Shown: piece by piece, positions 43,712 through 51,087 of the stretch | How positions within the stretch are numbered: position 1 is the stretch's first letter | Layout: every line of letters starts with the position of its first letter | Source of the DNA: a virus | DNA: 64,000 nt | IMG/VR virus record: IMGVR_UViG_3300007511_000007 | Span: 48,372-112,371 of that record | Reading direction: 5' to 3' (one strand) | Position numbers and translations under genes: made by a program | The notes under the pieces: model-generated | Databases searched by the model: none | Told to the model about the DNA's origin: nothing | Seen by the model: the letters and a program-made list of their open reading frames with translations, nothing else

Positions 43712-44674
43712 TCACACACAACTCAATATACCACTCACAAAGACATTCCAGGGATCAATTGCCCCACTTAATACCGCTCGCTCGGTTGCCGCAAACTTCT
43801 GCAACAATTTGAACATCCGACGCTTTCCCCAATGCTTGGCAAACGGCAACACCGTCTTCTGATACCGGAACGGGTGTGCCTTCACTATGGCCGCAGCCTC
43901 TTTAGGGGAAACACCTCGCCCCGCCAACTCTGCAGCCTGCGCACATTGCAGAATCGTAGATCGAATCTGACCAAGAATCGGCATCACCTGTTTTGCACGA
44001 GTTTCAGCCAATCGCCCCAGCAATGCCGCCACCGTCTTTGAGTTCCGAGCCGCTAACGCATCAATCAGAGGCCAAAAAGACGCCTCCGAAATAACCGCCA
44101 TTGACCCCTTCAAAATCCCAGCAGTCAATTCCTTTGTCCCCTGAGCCTCAGCAAGCTCCACAGCTTTCTGAACCTCAAACGAGACAACTCCGAGATCCGA
44201 ACCAACACGATTTATCCAGGCAGCAGCCAAATCAGGAGAAATTGAAAACCCCTTTGCCTTTACTTCTGAAACACAGAAATTCGTCGCCACCTCATCGACC
44301 TCGAAGGGAGATGGAGCCGGATACTTTGCATGAGTTTTGGGAAACGCTTTGGCCAACTGACCAAAAGAAGATTTCGCCTTGGGTGTCCCTTCATAACAGA
44401 AAATGAATCCCAACTGGGGATCAGGGTTCTTGCCGAACTCCTTGATCATATCGACATCGAAATCTGCCGTGGAATTCAACAAGGCTACCCGTGACCCCTC
44501 GAACATCGCCGCAAAGCCACACAAGTAATTGTGCAACTCATCGGAATTGGCCAACTCCTCGATATCCCAACCAGCATCCTCATAACGGAAAATGATCTCT
44601 CGTAACCTGCGCCAACGCAAAAAGTGATGCCCCCCAGAGATCAACACCACCGGAGGAATCTTCAAGGTAGTCAT
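43712..44674 (-). CDS. holA: Clamp loader delta subunit (HolA-like)
   Basis: The protein has 320 residues from the ATG at 44674, which overlaps the upstream stop. It resembles DNA polymerase III delta: strand-helix start PVVLISGGHHFLRWRRLREI, FEGSRVALLNSTADFD, FIFCYEGTPKAKSSFGQLA, then helical collar sequence FWPLIDALAARNSKTVAALL and ILGQIRSTILQCAQAAELAG. Delta is the wrench subunit that opens the clamp. The assignment is strengthened by the delta-prime-like gene immediately upstream. Confidence 0.8.
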   Translation of the reverse strand: MTTLKIPPVVLISGGHHFLRWRRLREIIFRYEDAGWDIEELANSDELHNYLCGFAAMFEGSRVALLNSTADFDVDMIKEFGKNPDPQLGFIFCYEGTPKAKSSFGQLAKAFPKTHAKYPAPSPFEVDEVATNFCVSEVKAKGFSISPDLAAAWINRVGSDLGVVSFEVQKAVELAEAQGTKELTAGILKGSMAVISEASFWPLIDALAARNSKTVAALLGRLAETRAKQVMPILGQIRSTILQCAQAAELAGRGVSPKEAAAIVKAHPFRYQKTVLPFAKHWGKRRMFKLLQKFAATERAVLSGAIDPWNVFVSGILSCV

Positions 44675-45264
44675 TCTGACACCATCGCTGCAATCACTCC
44701 CATCATCGTCGGATTCCAGTATTTGATCCCTTTGCGGAGCCGTAACCAGAACTCCCCGTAGAGATCCCAATTCCGAGCTACCCCGAAACTCACCGCCTCA
44801 AGAAGGTCGTCTATTTTGTCCTTCTGGTCAACTACAACTTGTATCGCATCTGCAATCCGACCCGCATCCAAATGCTTGAGGAGACTCTCTGCCTCCTCAT
44901 GAAGCTCAGGCACCACGAATTCACTCACTGGTGCCCAATAGGTGAGACAACGAGAACGAATCGTTTTACGCACCATCCCCGCATCTTTAGTCCAAAGAAC
45001 CAATCCCACCTCTTTCGAGTCCTCAACCGATTTCAACAAGACATCCTGAGTCTTCGGCATCGCCGTATCCATCGGGCCAATAAGAATGATCGGTAGCTTT
45101 TCGTCTGGGTAAACTGGAGGCTGATGAACCAGCACTACAACTTGTCTTGCATCATCTATCTTTAAACCATCGTCACCAAAACGACCGGCTAGTCGCCCCC
45201 AACTGTGAGCTTCCTCTTCGGCTCTCGTCTTGGCTCCCGGGCCATGAATCAAAATGCTGGACAA
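44671..45264 (-). CDS. holB: Clamp loader delta-prime subunit (HolB-like)
   Basis: The protein has 197 residues, starting at TTG with aggaggtgg upstream. It opens ILIHGPGAKTRAEEEAHSWG in place of an ATP-binding Walker A and has the delta-prime pattern LKIDDARQVVVLV, PIILIGPMDTAMPKTQDVLL, KSVEDSKEVGLVLWTKD and IRSRCLTYW, which carries the SRC arginine finger that acts in trans on DnaX. It lacks a usable P-loop, as expected for delta-prime. With DnaX and delta it completes a bacterial-style clamp loader. Confidence 0.85.
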   Translation of the reverse strand: MSSILIHGPGAKTRAEEEAHSWGRLAGRFGDDGLKIDDARQVVVLVHQPPVYPDEKLPIILIGPMDTAMPKTQDVLLKSVEDSKEVGLVLWTKDAGMVRKTIRSRCLTYWAPVSEFVVPELHEEAESLLKHLDAGRIADAIQVVVDQKDKIDDLLEAVSFGVARNWDLYGEFWLRLRKGIKYWNPTMMGVIAAMVSE

Positions 45265-45287
45265 AGTAGTCCACCTCCTAAAGAGTA

Positions 45288-45295
45288 TCTACTCC
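45288..45295 (-). promoter_or_regulatory. GGAGTAGA motif before the delta-prime gene
   Basis: This exact copy lies 24 bases upstream of the TTG at 45264, immediately before the ribosome-binding site aggaggtgg. Confidence 0.4.
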
Positions 45296-45314
45296 AAATG
45301 TCCGCAAAAAGAGA

Positions 45315-45491
45315 TCAGTATGTGATATGGAAAGGTCGGTTGCAAGTCAGACACCGATATCGAATCGATGTCCCGGTTGTCATCCCACCGGCGGGACGCT
45401 TGAAAACAATCACCGCCTGTTTCCCTTCACAACCCGGAGTGGCACGGCAAGAAATCCATTGTTTGTCAGTCTGTTTCACATTCTCATTCAT
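45315..45491 (-). CDS. Tiny zinc-ribbon protein (58 residues)
   Basis: This small gene starts at 45491 with an ATG that overlaps the upstream stop by four bases (ATGA). Four cysteines in two pairs (ISCRATPGCEG and YRCLTCNRPF) form a zinc-ribbon pattern around a beta-hairpin-like middle (KQAVIVFKRPAGG). It ends HITY. Coupling and cysteine spacing support a real protein, perhaps a nucleic-acid-binding accessory of the clamp-loader operon. Confidence 0.72.
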   Translation of the reverse strand: MNENVKQTDKQWISCRATPGCEGKQAVIVFKRPAGGMTTGTSIRYRCLTCNRPFHITY

Positions 45492-46075
45492 GGTATCAAC
45501 CCCTGTTCACGATAACTCAGGATTAACTTACCATGAATGAACTGGAAGAATTCCAAATACTGGTGCCGCCGCAACATGGCTGCAACTATCGGCTCCGAAG
45601 ACTGATTGGCATCATCCTGCAAAACTGGCACCACCGCATTCTGCCAGATGTCCCATGGAACCAACATGGGAAACTGACTTCGATCCTGTGCCCGCAAAAG
45701 TCCTTTGGTACTCAAACTCACCTGAACGTATTTGGAAGGAGCGGCTCGATTCGTAGTAGGGAAATTCAAGACTGCACTCCCAGCTAACAAATAACCAACC
45801 CCAATCGCCAACTTCGCATTACCGGAAGGAGTGTCAGCAAACTCACCGGGATGCAATGTCGCATCTCGAATAATCCCGGTCCCACTTCTGGTAACATGAT
45901 CTCTTTCCAGATCCCCATCCCGATCATATGTCCCACTACCAGTTAAATCAGTAGGAGGCAAAGCAGCACCTCTGGCCATTCCCCGGCAAGCAGCATAACC
46001 CCCACGTAACCCAAGACGTTTCCCAGTTCTCGGATCAGTTGGAACCAAAGTGAATGTCTTCTTGTAAATAGGCAT
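45488..46075 (-). CDS. Hypothetical protein, first gene of the replication operon
   Basis: The protein has 195 residues from the ATG at 46075, which has ggagggagg nine bases upstream. The sequence (PIYKKTFTLVPTDPRTGKRL, GYAACRGMARGAALPPTDLT, VGYLLAGSAVLNFPT) shows no recognised domain; there is a possible short hydrophobic helix around residue 100. It is the first gene after the long leader region at 46076-46998 and thus the leading gene of a transcript running to at least dnaX. The function is unknown. Confidence 0.75.
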   Translation of the reverse strand: MPIYKKTFTLVPTDPRTGKRLGLRGGYAACRGMARGAALPPTDLTGSGTYDRDGDLERDHVTRSGTGIIRDATLHPGEFADTPSGNAKLAIGVGYLLAGSAVLNFPTTNRAAPSKYVQVSLSTKGLLRAQDRSQFPMLVPWDIWQNAVVPVLQDDANQSSEPIVAAMLRRHQYLEFFQFIHGKLILSYREQGLIP

Positions 46076-46161
46076 CCCGAAATTACCTCCCTCCAAAAAT
46101 GCACCACCTATGACCAAATTACCGAACCACCCAAAAAACATGCTCGCAAAAAAATGCCCTC

Positions 46162-46281
46162 CACTTTTTCAAAAATGCAAAAAGACACAACTCACTTTTG
46201 CAAAATACTCCTTTCAGGAAACAAAATCACAATTCACTTTTTGGGTTCTCGTCAGGAAATCACTTTTGAAAACTACTTTTG
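46162..46281. repeat. Five short CACTTTTG direct repeats (iteron-like)
   Basis: Plus-strand copies: CACTTTTTC at 46162, CACTTTTG at 46193, CACTTTTTG at 46235, CACTTTTG at 46261 and TACTTTTG at 46274. They lie in the A/T-rich end of the leader just upstream of the first replication-operon gene. CAGGAAA also occurs twice between them. The spacing is irregular. They could be binding sites for a regulator or an initiator. Confidence 0.5.
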
Positions 46282-46465
46282 ATGAGGTTTCTTTTTTGGT
46301 GGGAATAGAGGATGTTTGGGGTCTTTTATAGGTTTACTATACATTTCACCTATTGGCAGCCCTCTTAGTTCAAAAAGCACAAGACCGAAAAACGGTTACG
46401 ACTCAGACTAAAAACAGAAGCGGTACAACTATCATTCTAGCGATCTTCCCAAGGTAAGATCTCTT

Positions 46466-46594
46466 TTAACTTAATGTCTTCTTCAACATCAGTTTCCCTT
46501 TTCGAGATCTGGACCCTCGGTTCATTTGGGTTACCTGATGAATCTCTTCCAAACGGATTCTTTCCCTGATTCCAAATTCAGGGAAGAGATTCAT
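46466..46594 (-). CDS. Possible 42-residue leader peptide gene
   Basis: This is a short minus-strand frame in the leader region, starting at ATG 46594 with GGGAG four bases upstream and ending TAA at 46466. The product would be basic (NLFPEFGIRERIRLEEIHQV, then a KGKLMLKKTLS tail). The start codon lies in a 13-base inverted repeat, so its translation could be controlled by RNA folding. It may equally be a chance frame within a structured RNA. Confidence 0.3.
   Translation of the reverse strand: MNLFPEFGIRERIRLEEIHQVTQMNRGSRSRKGKLMLKKTLS
46538..46594 (-). promoter_or_regulatory. Nested alternative hairpins in the leader
   Basis: The outer stem pairs 46582-46594 with 46538-46550 (13 exact bases, ATGAATCTCTTCC and its complement). 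The inner stem pairs 46578-46585 with 46562-46569 (8 exact bases, TTCCCTGA and its complement). The two share 46582-46585, so in full they exclude each other, as in attenuators and riboregulators. No ligand or protein can be named. Confidence 0.5.
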
Positions 46595-46962
46595 GAGACT
46601 CCCATACAAGCCTTACCAGAGGTTCGCCTAACTTCTAGGGGAACATGGGTTAGGCAACATCGCCCACCGTGGCTCTTTTTTCCCAATAGTATCTACCCAT
46701 TCAGAAATTCAGGGTTCAATGGATTCCTCTATTGGAAACTCGGGTAGTAATTGTCAAAGAATTCGACGGGTCCAAGGTAGCGCAACGTGTATCTCTACCA
46801 GTTTTTCAACCGCACCTTCACTCGTTAAGGAATCCTGAAAAGGGATACGGACTCCTCACTCAGGCCCCATTGTGTTTCCTTTGACACACCGCAGGGCGTT
46901 TAAGGTGGCTCTTGATTTTCAACCGAGGAAGATCAAGTGGACCCGACCTACCTACATGGGAC

Positions 46963-46992
46963 ACTATAGGGGAACGGAGGAAACGGTGTCAA
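46963..46992 (-). promoter_or_regulatory. Sigma-70-like promoter reading left into the replication leader
   Basis: Minus strand: TTGACA at 46992-46987, an 18-base spacer, then TATAGT at 46968-46963. This is a full -35 match and a five-of-six -10 match to the bacterial housekeeping promoter. Transcription would begin near 46956 and run toward the gene starting at 46075. It is probably recognised by unmodified host RNA polymerase, hence early. Confidence 0.7.
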
Positions 46993-46998
46993 GAGGTT

Positions 46999-47229
46999 TT
47001 AATCGGCCCAACGAAAAGGAAACAGCTTGATGGTTTTCCCCTTGGCTTTGGGTTTGTCAGGGGTGGTCACGAAGATAGTAGGCATACGATGTTCGTCGTA
47101 ACCCATACCAGAAATAATCCCCTTTTTGTTGCGATATTTGCCATACAAGATGCGATCTCCCTTTTTGGGTATTCTCAAACCCCCTGTGAGGAATCGAGAA
47201 GCTACTCTTTTGGCTGAAGGTTTTCTCAC
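46999..47229 (-). CDS. Small tagged SH3-like protein
   Basis: The protein has 76 residues, taking the GTG at 47229 whose GTGA overlaps the upstream stop. The N-terminus, KPSAKRVASRFLTGG, is one of the clearest VASRFL tags. The rest is a small basic beta-rich domain (IPKKGDRILYGKYRNKKGII and MPTIFVTTPDKPKAKGK), SH3/KOW-like, possibly binding nucleic acid. It is translationally coupled to the tandem-repeat regulator candidate. The promoter for the replication leader lies just beyond its stop. Confidence 0.78.
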   Translation of the reverse strand: MRKPSAKRVASRFLTGGLRIPKKGDRILYGKYRNKKGIISGMGYDEHRMPTIFVTTPDKPKAKGKTIKLFPFRWAD

Positions 47230-49169
47230 CGTAACCACTTGTCCAGGAGTGGGGACGCTACTTTGTAGCCAGAATGTCCTTTGGAGAGTTCATGCTGGGT
47301 CAAAAGGGACTGCATGGTATTTTGGATGTCCTTGGATTTGAGGACTGCTTTACGGATTGCCTCAGCTACTTTAGCGATTGCCCTCCCAACGGCCATTTCA
47401 TCTTTGGATGTGACCTCCCGACCCATGGAGTACAGGATCTCACGTTTCTTCGGAGCTTTGCCGTTACGGGCAATCAAAGTCATCCATTGAACTCCGTACT
47501 CCGCGACGGCTGGTTTCATTTGATGGATGACCCGCAAACAGAAGCCACGGAGCTTTTTCCCAAGTTGATCTCTTCCGGTCAGAGCTTCTGCAATGAGGTC
47601 GTACTGGTTTTTCTCATTCAACTCGGTGTAAAGGAGAGTCGGAACATTCTGTTGGGGTTTTTGCCCTTCCATTTCCGGGTACATCTTTTTCTTCTGTCGT
47701 TTCAGAGTCTTCATGTAGGTCATAGCCCGGAAATGGGCATAAGTAACTACAGTCGGCAAAATCTTTTCAGGAGTCTCCTTCCCATTCAGAATTCGTTTGC
47801 CTCTTTTTTTGCCCACATCCCAGAAGAGGGGGAGGATCTTTTTTCCGGTCATCCCAATTCCGGCCATCGAGTTTTGAAGCAAATCCTCAGGAGGTTGTGT
47901 CATCCCCGACTTGTTGTACATGGTTTGCATTGTGCCGAGAGCCGTTTTGTAGAGATCAGTTGGCTGGAACCATTCCGGGTCTACCTCATGCTCAGACAAG
48001 AATTGTTGCGCCTTCACCAACCCTTGTCTCGGACGATTGCTCCACGTACCCGGAGTCAATCCAGCAGCCCCTTCCAATACCTGTGCCCGCGCCACCATCT
48101 CCAAAGCCTTACTCAGAGCCGCCTGGAGGTGCCTTTGGGCGAGTTTCTGTACCAAGGACGTGTCAGATGCCACCCGGCCCCTATAGGACTGTAGAACGGC
48201 TGTCAGGAGCCTTGCGAGTCGTACTCCATACTCCTTGGCCAATTCAAACCAGTATTCTTCGATGAGCTTGGTGATTTTGGGGGAGTTCTTGATAGCTCTG
48301 GGTAAAGTGCGGTGGAGCTTGGTCTTCACCCGAGAGAACATCTGTTCGACGCCTTTGTCTCCGGGTTCCCACTCGTAGCCCAATGCTTTCAAGAGAGCGG
48401 TTTGCTTCTTCGGAGCTTGAGGATTCTTTTCCACGTAATCGAACCATCGGATCGCCATCTCGGTTTCGGCACTGGAACGGAAGGTCTTGTCAATCACTTT
48501 GAGAATGAAGCTTCTGAACTCAAGACCGGCCTTGGAATTCGAGGCCATGAGTTCGCCCATGACGCGGAATGGATCAAGGTCTACCTTCTTGTAAATGTAG
48601 TCCTTCACCTTATCGACTTGTTCCTCTACGGAGATTCCCACGTCATGCTCGCCCATGGGATCGTACTCAGGACTTTGTCGTTTCTGCTGTCTGCGATATC
48701 CCTTCAGATCTCGTATTGCCCGATTCCTCGAATACTGGACAGCCACAGCCGCAGCTTTGGCAACAGTCTCCTTACCGTTCAGGATGCCCTTAGACTTGTG
48801 TGTTCCCACCGACCAGAAGATGGCACTCGTATCGGTTTGTGTCTTGCCGTCTCCCCAAAGCCCCATCATCCCATCGTTCATAATGCCGCTGGGGTCCAAC
48901 GCAGTCGCATTTCCGATAACCTTGTTGACCATACTCAAACAGTCCGAGTACATGCGGGAAGGCTGGAACCAGCTTTCATCCACCTGAGGCAATTCTTCTC
49001 GGGCTTTTTTCAAACCTCGCCGGGGATTCCGGGACCAAACTCCCATTTTGACCCCCGCAGCCCCTTCCAAAGCCTGACAGCGAGCAAGCTCGTCCAACTG
49101 CTTGGCAAAATTCCCTTGCAGGTATCTCGAAGCGACCTTGAGTATCAGCGTATGGAAAAAATCGTTCAT
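47226..49169 (-). CDS. Tandemly duplicated tagged protein, possibly sigma-like
   Basis: This 647-residue protein is built from two related halves. Each starts with a tag-like peptide (LKVASRYLQGN near residue 10; QKLAQRHLQAA near 350), then QALEGAAG or QVLEGAAG, a Trp/Asn/Arg-rich segment (GVWSRNPRRGLKKA; GTWSNRPRQGLVKA), WFQP, a region with GKETVAKAAAVAVQYSRNRA or GKETPEKILPTVVTYAHFRA followed by basic residues, and a C-terminal helical HTH-like part with APKKQTALLKALG or APKKREILYSMG. The layout (region-2-like basic helix, then region-4-like HTH) suggests a sigma-type factor, but similarity is weak. Starts at ATG 49169 with aaggag upstream. It is divergent from the plus-strand regulator. 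Confidence 0.8.
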   Translation of the reverse strand: MNDFFHTLILKVASRYLQGNFAKQLDELARCQALEGAAGVKMGVWSRNPRRGLKKAREELPQVDESWFQPSRMYSDCLSMVNKVIGNATALDPSGIMNDGMMGLWGDGKTQTDTSAIFWSVGTHKSKGILNGKETVAKAAAVAVQYSRNRAIRDLKGYRRQQKRQSPEYDPMGEHDVGISVEEQVDKVKDYIYKKVDLDPFRVMGELMASNSKAGLEFRSFILKVIDKTFRSSAETEMAIRWFDYVEKNPQAPKKQTALLKALGYEWEPGDKGVEQMFSRVKTKLHRTLPRAIKNSPKITKLIEEYWFELAKEYGVRLARLLTAVLQSYRGRVASDTSLVQKLAQRHLQAALSKALEMVARAQVLEGAAGLTPGTWSNRPRQGLVKAQQFLSEHEVDPEWFQPTDLYKTALGTMQTMYNKSGMTQPPEDLLQNSMAGIGMTGKKILPLFWDVGKKRGKRILNGKETPEKILPTVVTYAHFRAMTYMKTLKRQKKKMYPEMEGQKPQQNVPTLLYTELNEKNQYDLIAEALTGRDQLGKKLRGFCLRVIHQMKPAVAEYGVQWMTLIARNGKAPKKREILYSMGREVTSKDEMAVGRAIAKVAEAIRKAVLKSKDIQNTMQSLLTQHELSKGHSGYKVASPLLDKWLR

Positions 49170-49259
49170 TGAAGTCTCCTTACAGACCAACTCAAAAAGG
49201 CACATCGCATAAGGAAAATAACGAGTTTCCGTCGAGGCGATTTTTTTGCGCGTTTTTTC

Positions 49260-49287
49260 TTGACAGCCGGTGGCGTGGTGTTACGAT
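49260..49287 (+). promoter_or_regulatory. Sigma-70-like promoter for the rightward regulator
   Basis: Plus strand: TTGACA at 49260-49265, a 16-base spacer, then TACGAT at 49282-49287. It is about 100 bases upstream of the ATG at 49385. The -35 is perfect, the -10 matches at four of six positions. It drives the only large rightward gene in the window. Confidence 0.65.
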
Positions 49288-49290
49288 CTT

Positions 49291-49339
49291 CGTAGGGTAA
49301 AACGACCCGCTCGGCAAGAGCATTGTCACTAACCCTACG
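49291..49339 (+). promoter_or_regulatory. Inverted repeat in the 5' leader of the rightward regulator
   Basis: CGTAGGGT at 49291-49298 is inversely repeated as ACCCTACG at 49332-49339, right at and after the expected transcription start. A further AACCCTAG follows, and a GTTGC-attgc-GCAAC hairpin stands directly before the ribosome-binding site. It is either an operator for autoregulation or a leader stem-loop. Confidence 0.45.
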
Positions 49340-49384
49340 CTAACCCTAGCCTGAGTTGCATTGCGCAACCAAGGAGAAGGTCGT

Positions 49385-50800
49385 ATGTCATTGATTCCTT
49401 CCAACAAAAATCTGAAGTATTCGGTTTTGAAAGCTCTCGCCTGGCTGAGTGGCAAAACCCCGGGTCATGGTGTCCCCCTCAAGCAGGCCAAAGAAGCCGT
49501 TCTGCTTCTGGAGGGGATAAACCGCAACAAGCCGCCAATCCCTTTGGAGGGGAAGACTCCCCTTGGACTACATCGCAGAATCGGATTTGCTTTCCGTAAT
49601 CAGCGAGATGGTTATTGCGGAACCCAGCAACCGAAGACACAATTACTCCCCGACGGCTCGTGGGCGATCACACAGGCGGGGTTGGATTCTCTGCCCTGGA
49701 ATCGGAGGAGTGGCCCCACCCCGGCTCTTTTTCGGAAGCCCGTCTTGAAAGCTCTGGTCGTTCTTTCTGGTCAACAGGAAGAAATCGGGGTCAAGTATGA
49801 GGATATAAAGACCGAGATACTTCGTCAGTTCGGGATTGATCCTGCAACTACAAGGGTGCCCTTGAAGGGGCGGGCGGGGATCTATCGGGATATCACGCTG
49901 GCTTTTCGTGGTATGAGGGAAGGATACTGCCCGGCCGGGACGATTCCCCTCACTATGCAGATGGAGAAAAGCCTGTGGGGAGTCACGAAAGGTGGTTTGG
50001 AATCCGTATTGGGCAAGCGGTGTTGCATCACGGCTGATTGGTTAGGCAAACGGCCCCCCCAATTCCATCAGGCAATTATGAAGACCTTGAGGAAAAAGAT
50101 GCCGCAGTCGGCCCGTCTGGGGCTAATCGAGGAACACCACTCTTCGATCATTCTGAAATGGATCACCAGAGATTCATTCAGGGATCGGTTGGAAGCAAAC
50201 AAGCCGCCATCCATCACAGAATGCTGCCTTTGGGCGCATCGCTCTGCCATTTCCGACATACGAAGTGATGGGAAAGATGCTCTGGGGGTTATAAGAGGGG
50301 CGAAAACAGCCACCACGAGGGTCAAGCATAAGAAGGCCGAAGAACAGATGGAGAAGGCGACGGTACGTGAAAACCCCCTCTTGCAGGAGCCTGAGTATCG
50401 GGCAGGCTATCAGGGCGACACACTCGATTTCATGGATGTGGCGCAGGGAGATCCCTCTGAAGCCGCCGCGTTGAATGAAATGTTGGGGGCGATTTTCCGT
50501 GTGCTTGCTCAAGAGAGACCCCGATTTGCACGCCGGTACCAAAGAGTCTTCCGCAAGCATTTTCTGGAGGGCAAAACTGCCGAAGAGATCGCTGAGGAGT
50601 ACAACGTAGACCGCAAGCGGGTTCAGTTAGCGATCAGGGAAGTGCGTACTCTTTTGATAAAGGCTCGTGCCGCAGGCAAACTCGACTATTCGTTGATTGA
50701 GCAAAGAGATGCAGAACGGGCTGCAAATCAAGAGGCGTCTATGGCATCGATTTCGTCGAACATGATGGAAACTGCATCGGGTTCCCCGGCGTCATCGTAA
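49385..50800 (+). CDS. Repeat-containing regulator with C-terminal sigma-region-4-like HTH
   Basis: The protein has 471 residues from the ATG at 49385, which follows aaggagaagg. Two clear N-terminal repeats of about 110 residues are present: SVLKALAWLSGKTPGHGV...FRNQRDGYCG...WAITQAGLDSL and PVLKALVVLSGQQEEIGV...FRGMREGYCP...WGVTKGGLESV, with a weaker third. The C-terminal part has FLEGKTAEEIAEEYNVDRKR then VQLAIREVRTLL, a classic HTH as in sigma-70 region 4. This suggests a DNA-binding transcription regulator. It has its own sigma-70-like promoter and is transcribed against all neighbouring genes; its 3' end overlaps the opposing gene by 73 bases. Confidence 0.85.
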   Translation: MSLIPSNKNLKYSVLKALAWLSGKTPGHGVPLKQAKEAVLLLEGINRNKPPIPLEGKTPLGLHRRIGFAFRNQRDGYCGTQQPKTQLLPDGSWAITQAGLDSLPWNRRSGPTPALFRKPVLKALVVLSGQQEEIGVKYEDIKTEILRQFGIDPATTRVPLKGRAGIYRDITLAFRGMREGYCPAGTIPLTMQMEKSLWGVTKGGLESVLGKRCCITADWLGKRPPQFHQAIMKTLRKKMPQSARLGLIEEHHSSIILKWITRDSFRDRLEANKPPSITECCLWAHRSAISDIRSDGKDALGVIRGAKTATTRVKHKKAEEQMEKATVRENPLLQEPEYRAGYQGDTLDFMDVAQGDPSEAAALNEMLGAIFRVLAQERPRFARRYQRVFRKHFLEGKTAEEIAEEYNVDRKRVQLAIREVRTLLIKARAAGKLDYSLIEQRDAERAANQEASMASISSNMMETASGSPASS

Positions 50801-51087
50801 TCCTCGTCAGGTTGAGCGAAGTTGCCCGGGACTGCTTCGGGGTCATCAGCCACCAGGTCACGCATATCGAGGATACCATCAGGGGGATCGAATCCGGCAG
50901 CGGAAAGCCTTCTGGCCATGAGGGTGAAGATCTTTTCGATGTCGCCCATTGAGTAATCTTCACCACGTAGAGTCTTGACGAATTTGATCGTATTCATCGA
51001 TTTGGCTTTGCTGAAAAGCTGTTTCCCTGAGTACCGGGCAAAGTTGGCGTCCCACTCTTCCATCGTTTCTGGGTATTCTACGCTCAT
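50728..51087 (-). CDS. Acidic hypothetical protein
   Basis: The protein has 119 residues, from an ATG with aggag upstream. The N-terminal half is helical (EEWDANFARYSGKQLFSKAK, GDIEKIFTLMARRLSAAGFD), the C-terminal 50 residues are strongly acidic (DEDYDDAGEPDA, FDEIDAIDAS). It overlaps the rightward regulator tail-to-tail. It follows the SNF2-type ATPase gene upstream in transcription direction by 13 bases. The function is unknown. Confidence 0.72.
   Translation of the reverse strand: MSVEYPETMEEWDANFARYSGKQLFSKAKSMNTIKFVKTLRGEDYSMGDIEKIFTLMARRLSAAGFDPPDGILDMRDLVADDPEAVPGNFAQPDEDYDDAGEPDAVSIMFDEIDAIDAS

Larger units (their letters stand above)
46076..46998 (-). other. Long gene-poor leader/control region upstream of the replication operon
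   Basis: These 923 bases hold no long open frame. Read on the minus strand they contain a sigma-70-like promoter at the right end, several inverted repeats (46442-46461, 46538-46594, 46562-46585, 46626-46655) and short repeats of CACTTTTG type near the left end. Transcription from the promoter would give an untranslated leader of about 880 bases before the first gene at 46075. Such a leader could carry attenuation, antitermination or a replication origin. No tRNA was found. Confidence 0.6.

Noticed and set aside
46274-46330. T4-type late promoter at TATAAAAG on the minus strand
   Set aside because: Only a partial match to TATAAATA. A similar string near 11650 is also partial, and no sliding-clamp-dependent late factor of T4 type is evident.
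46601-46830. Possible tRNA in the leader region (ggtagcgcaac and ggttcaat looked arm-like)
   Set aside because: No acceptor stem or anticodon arm could be formed around these strings on either strand.
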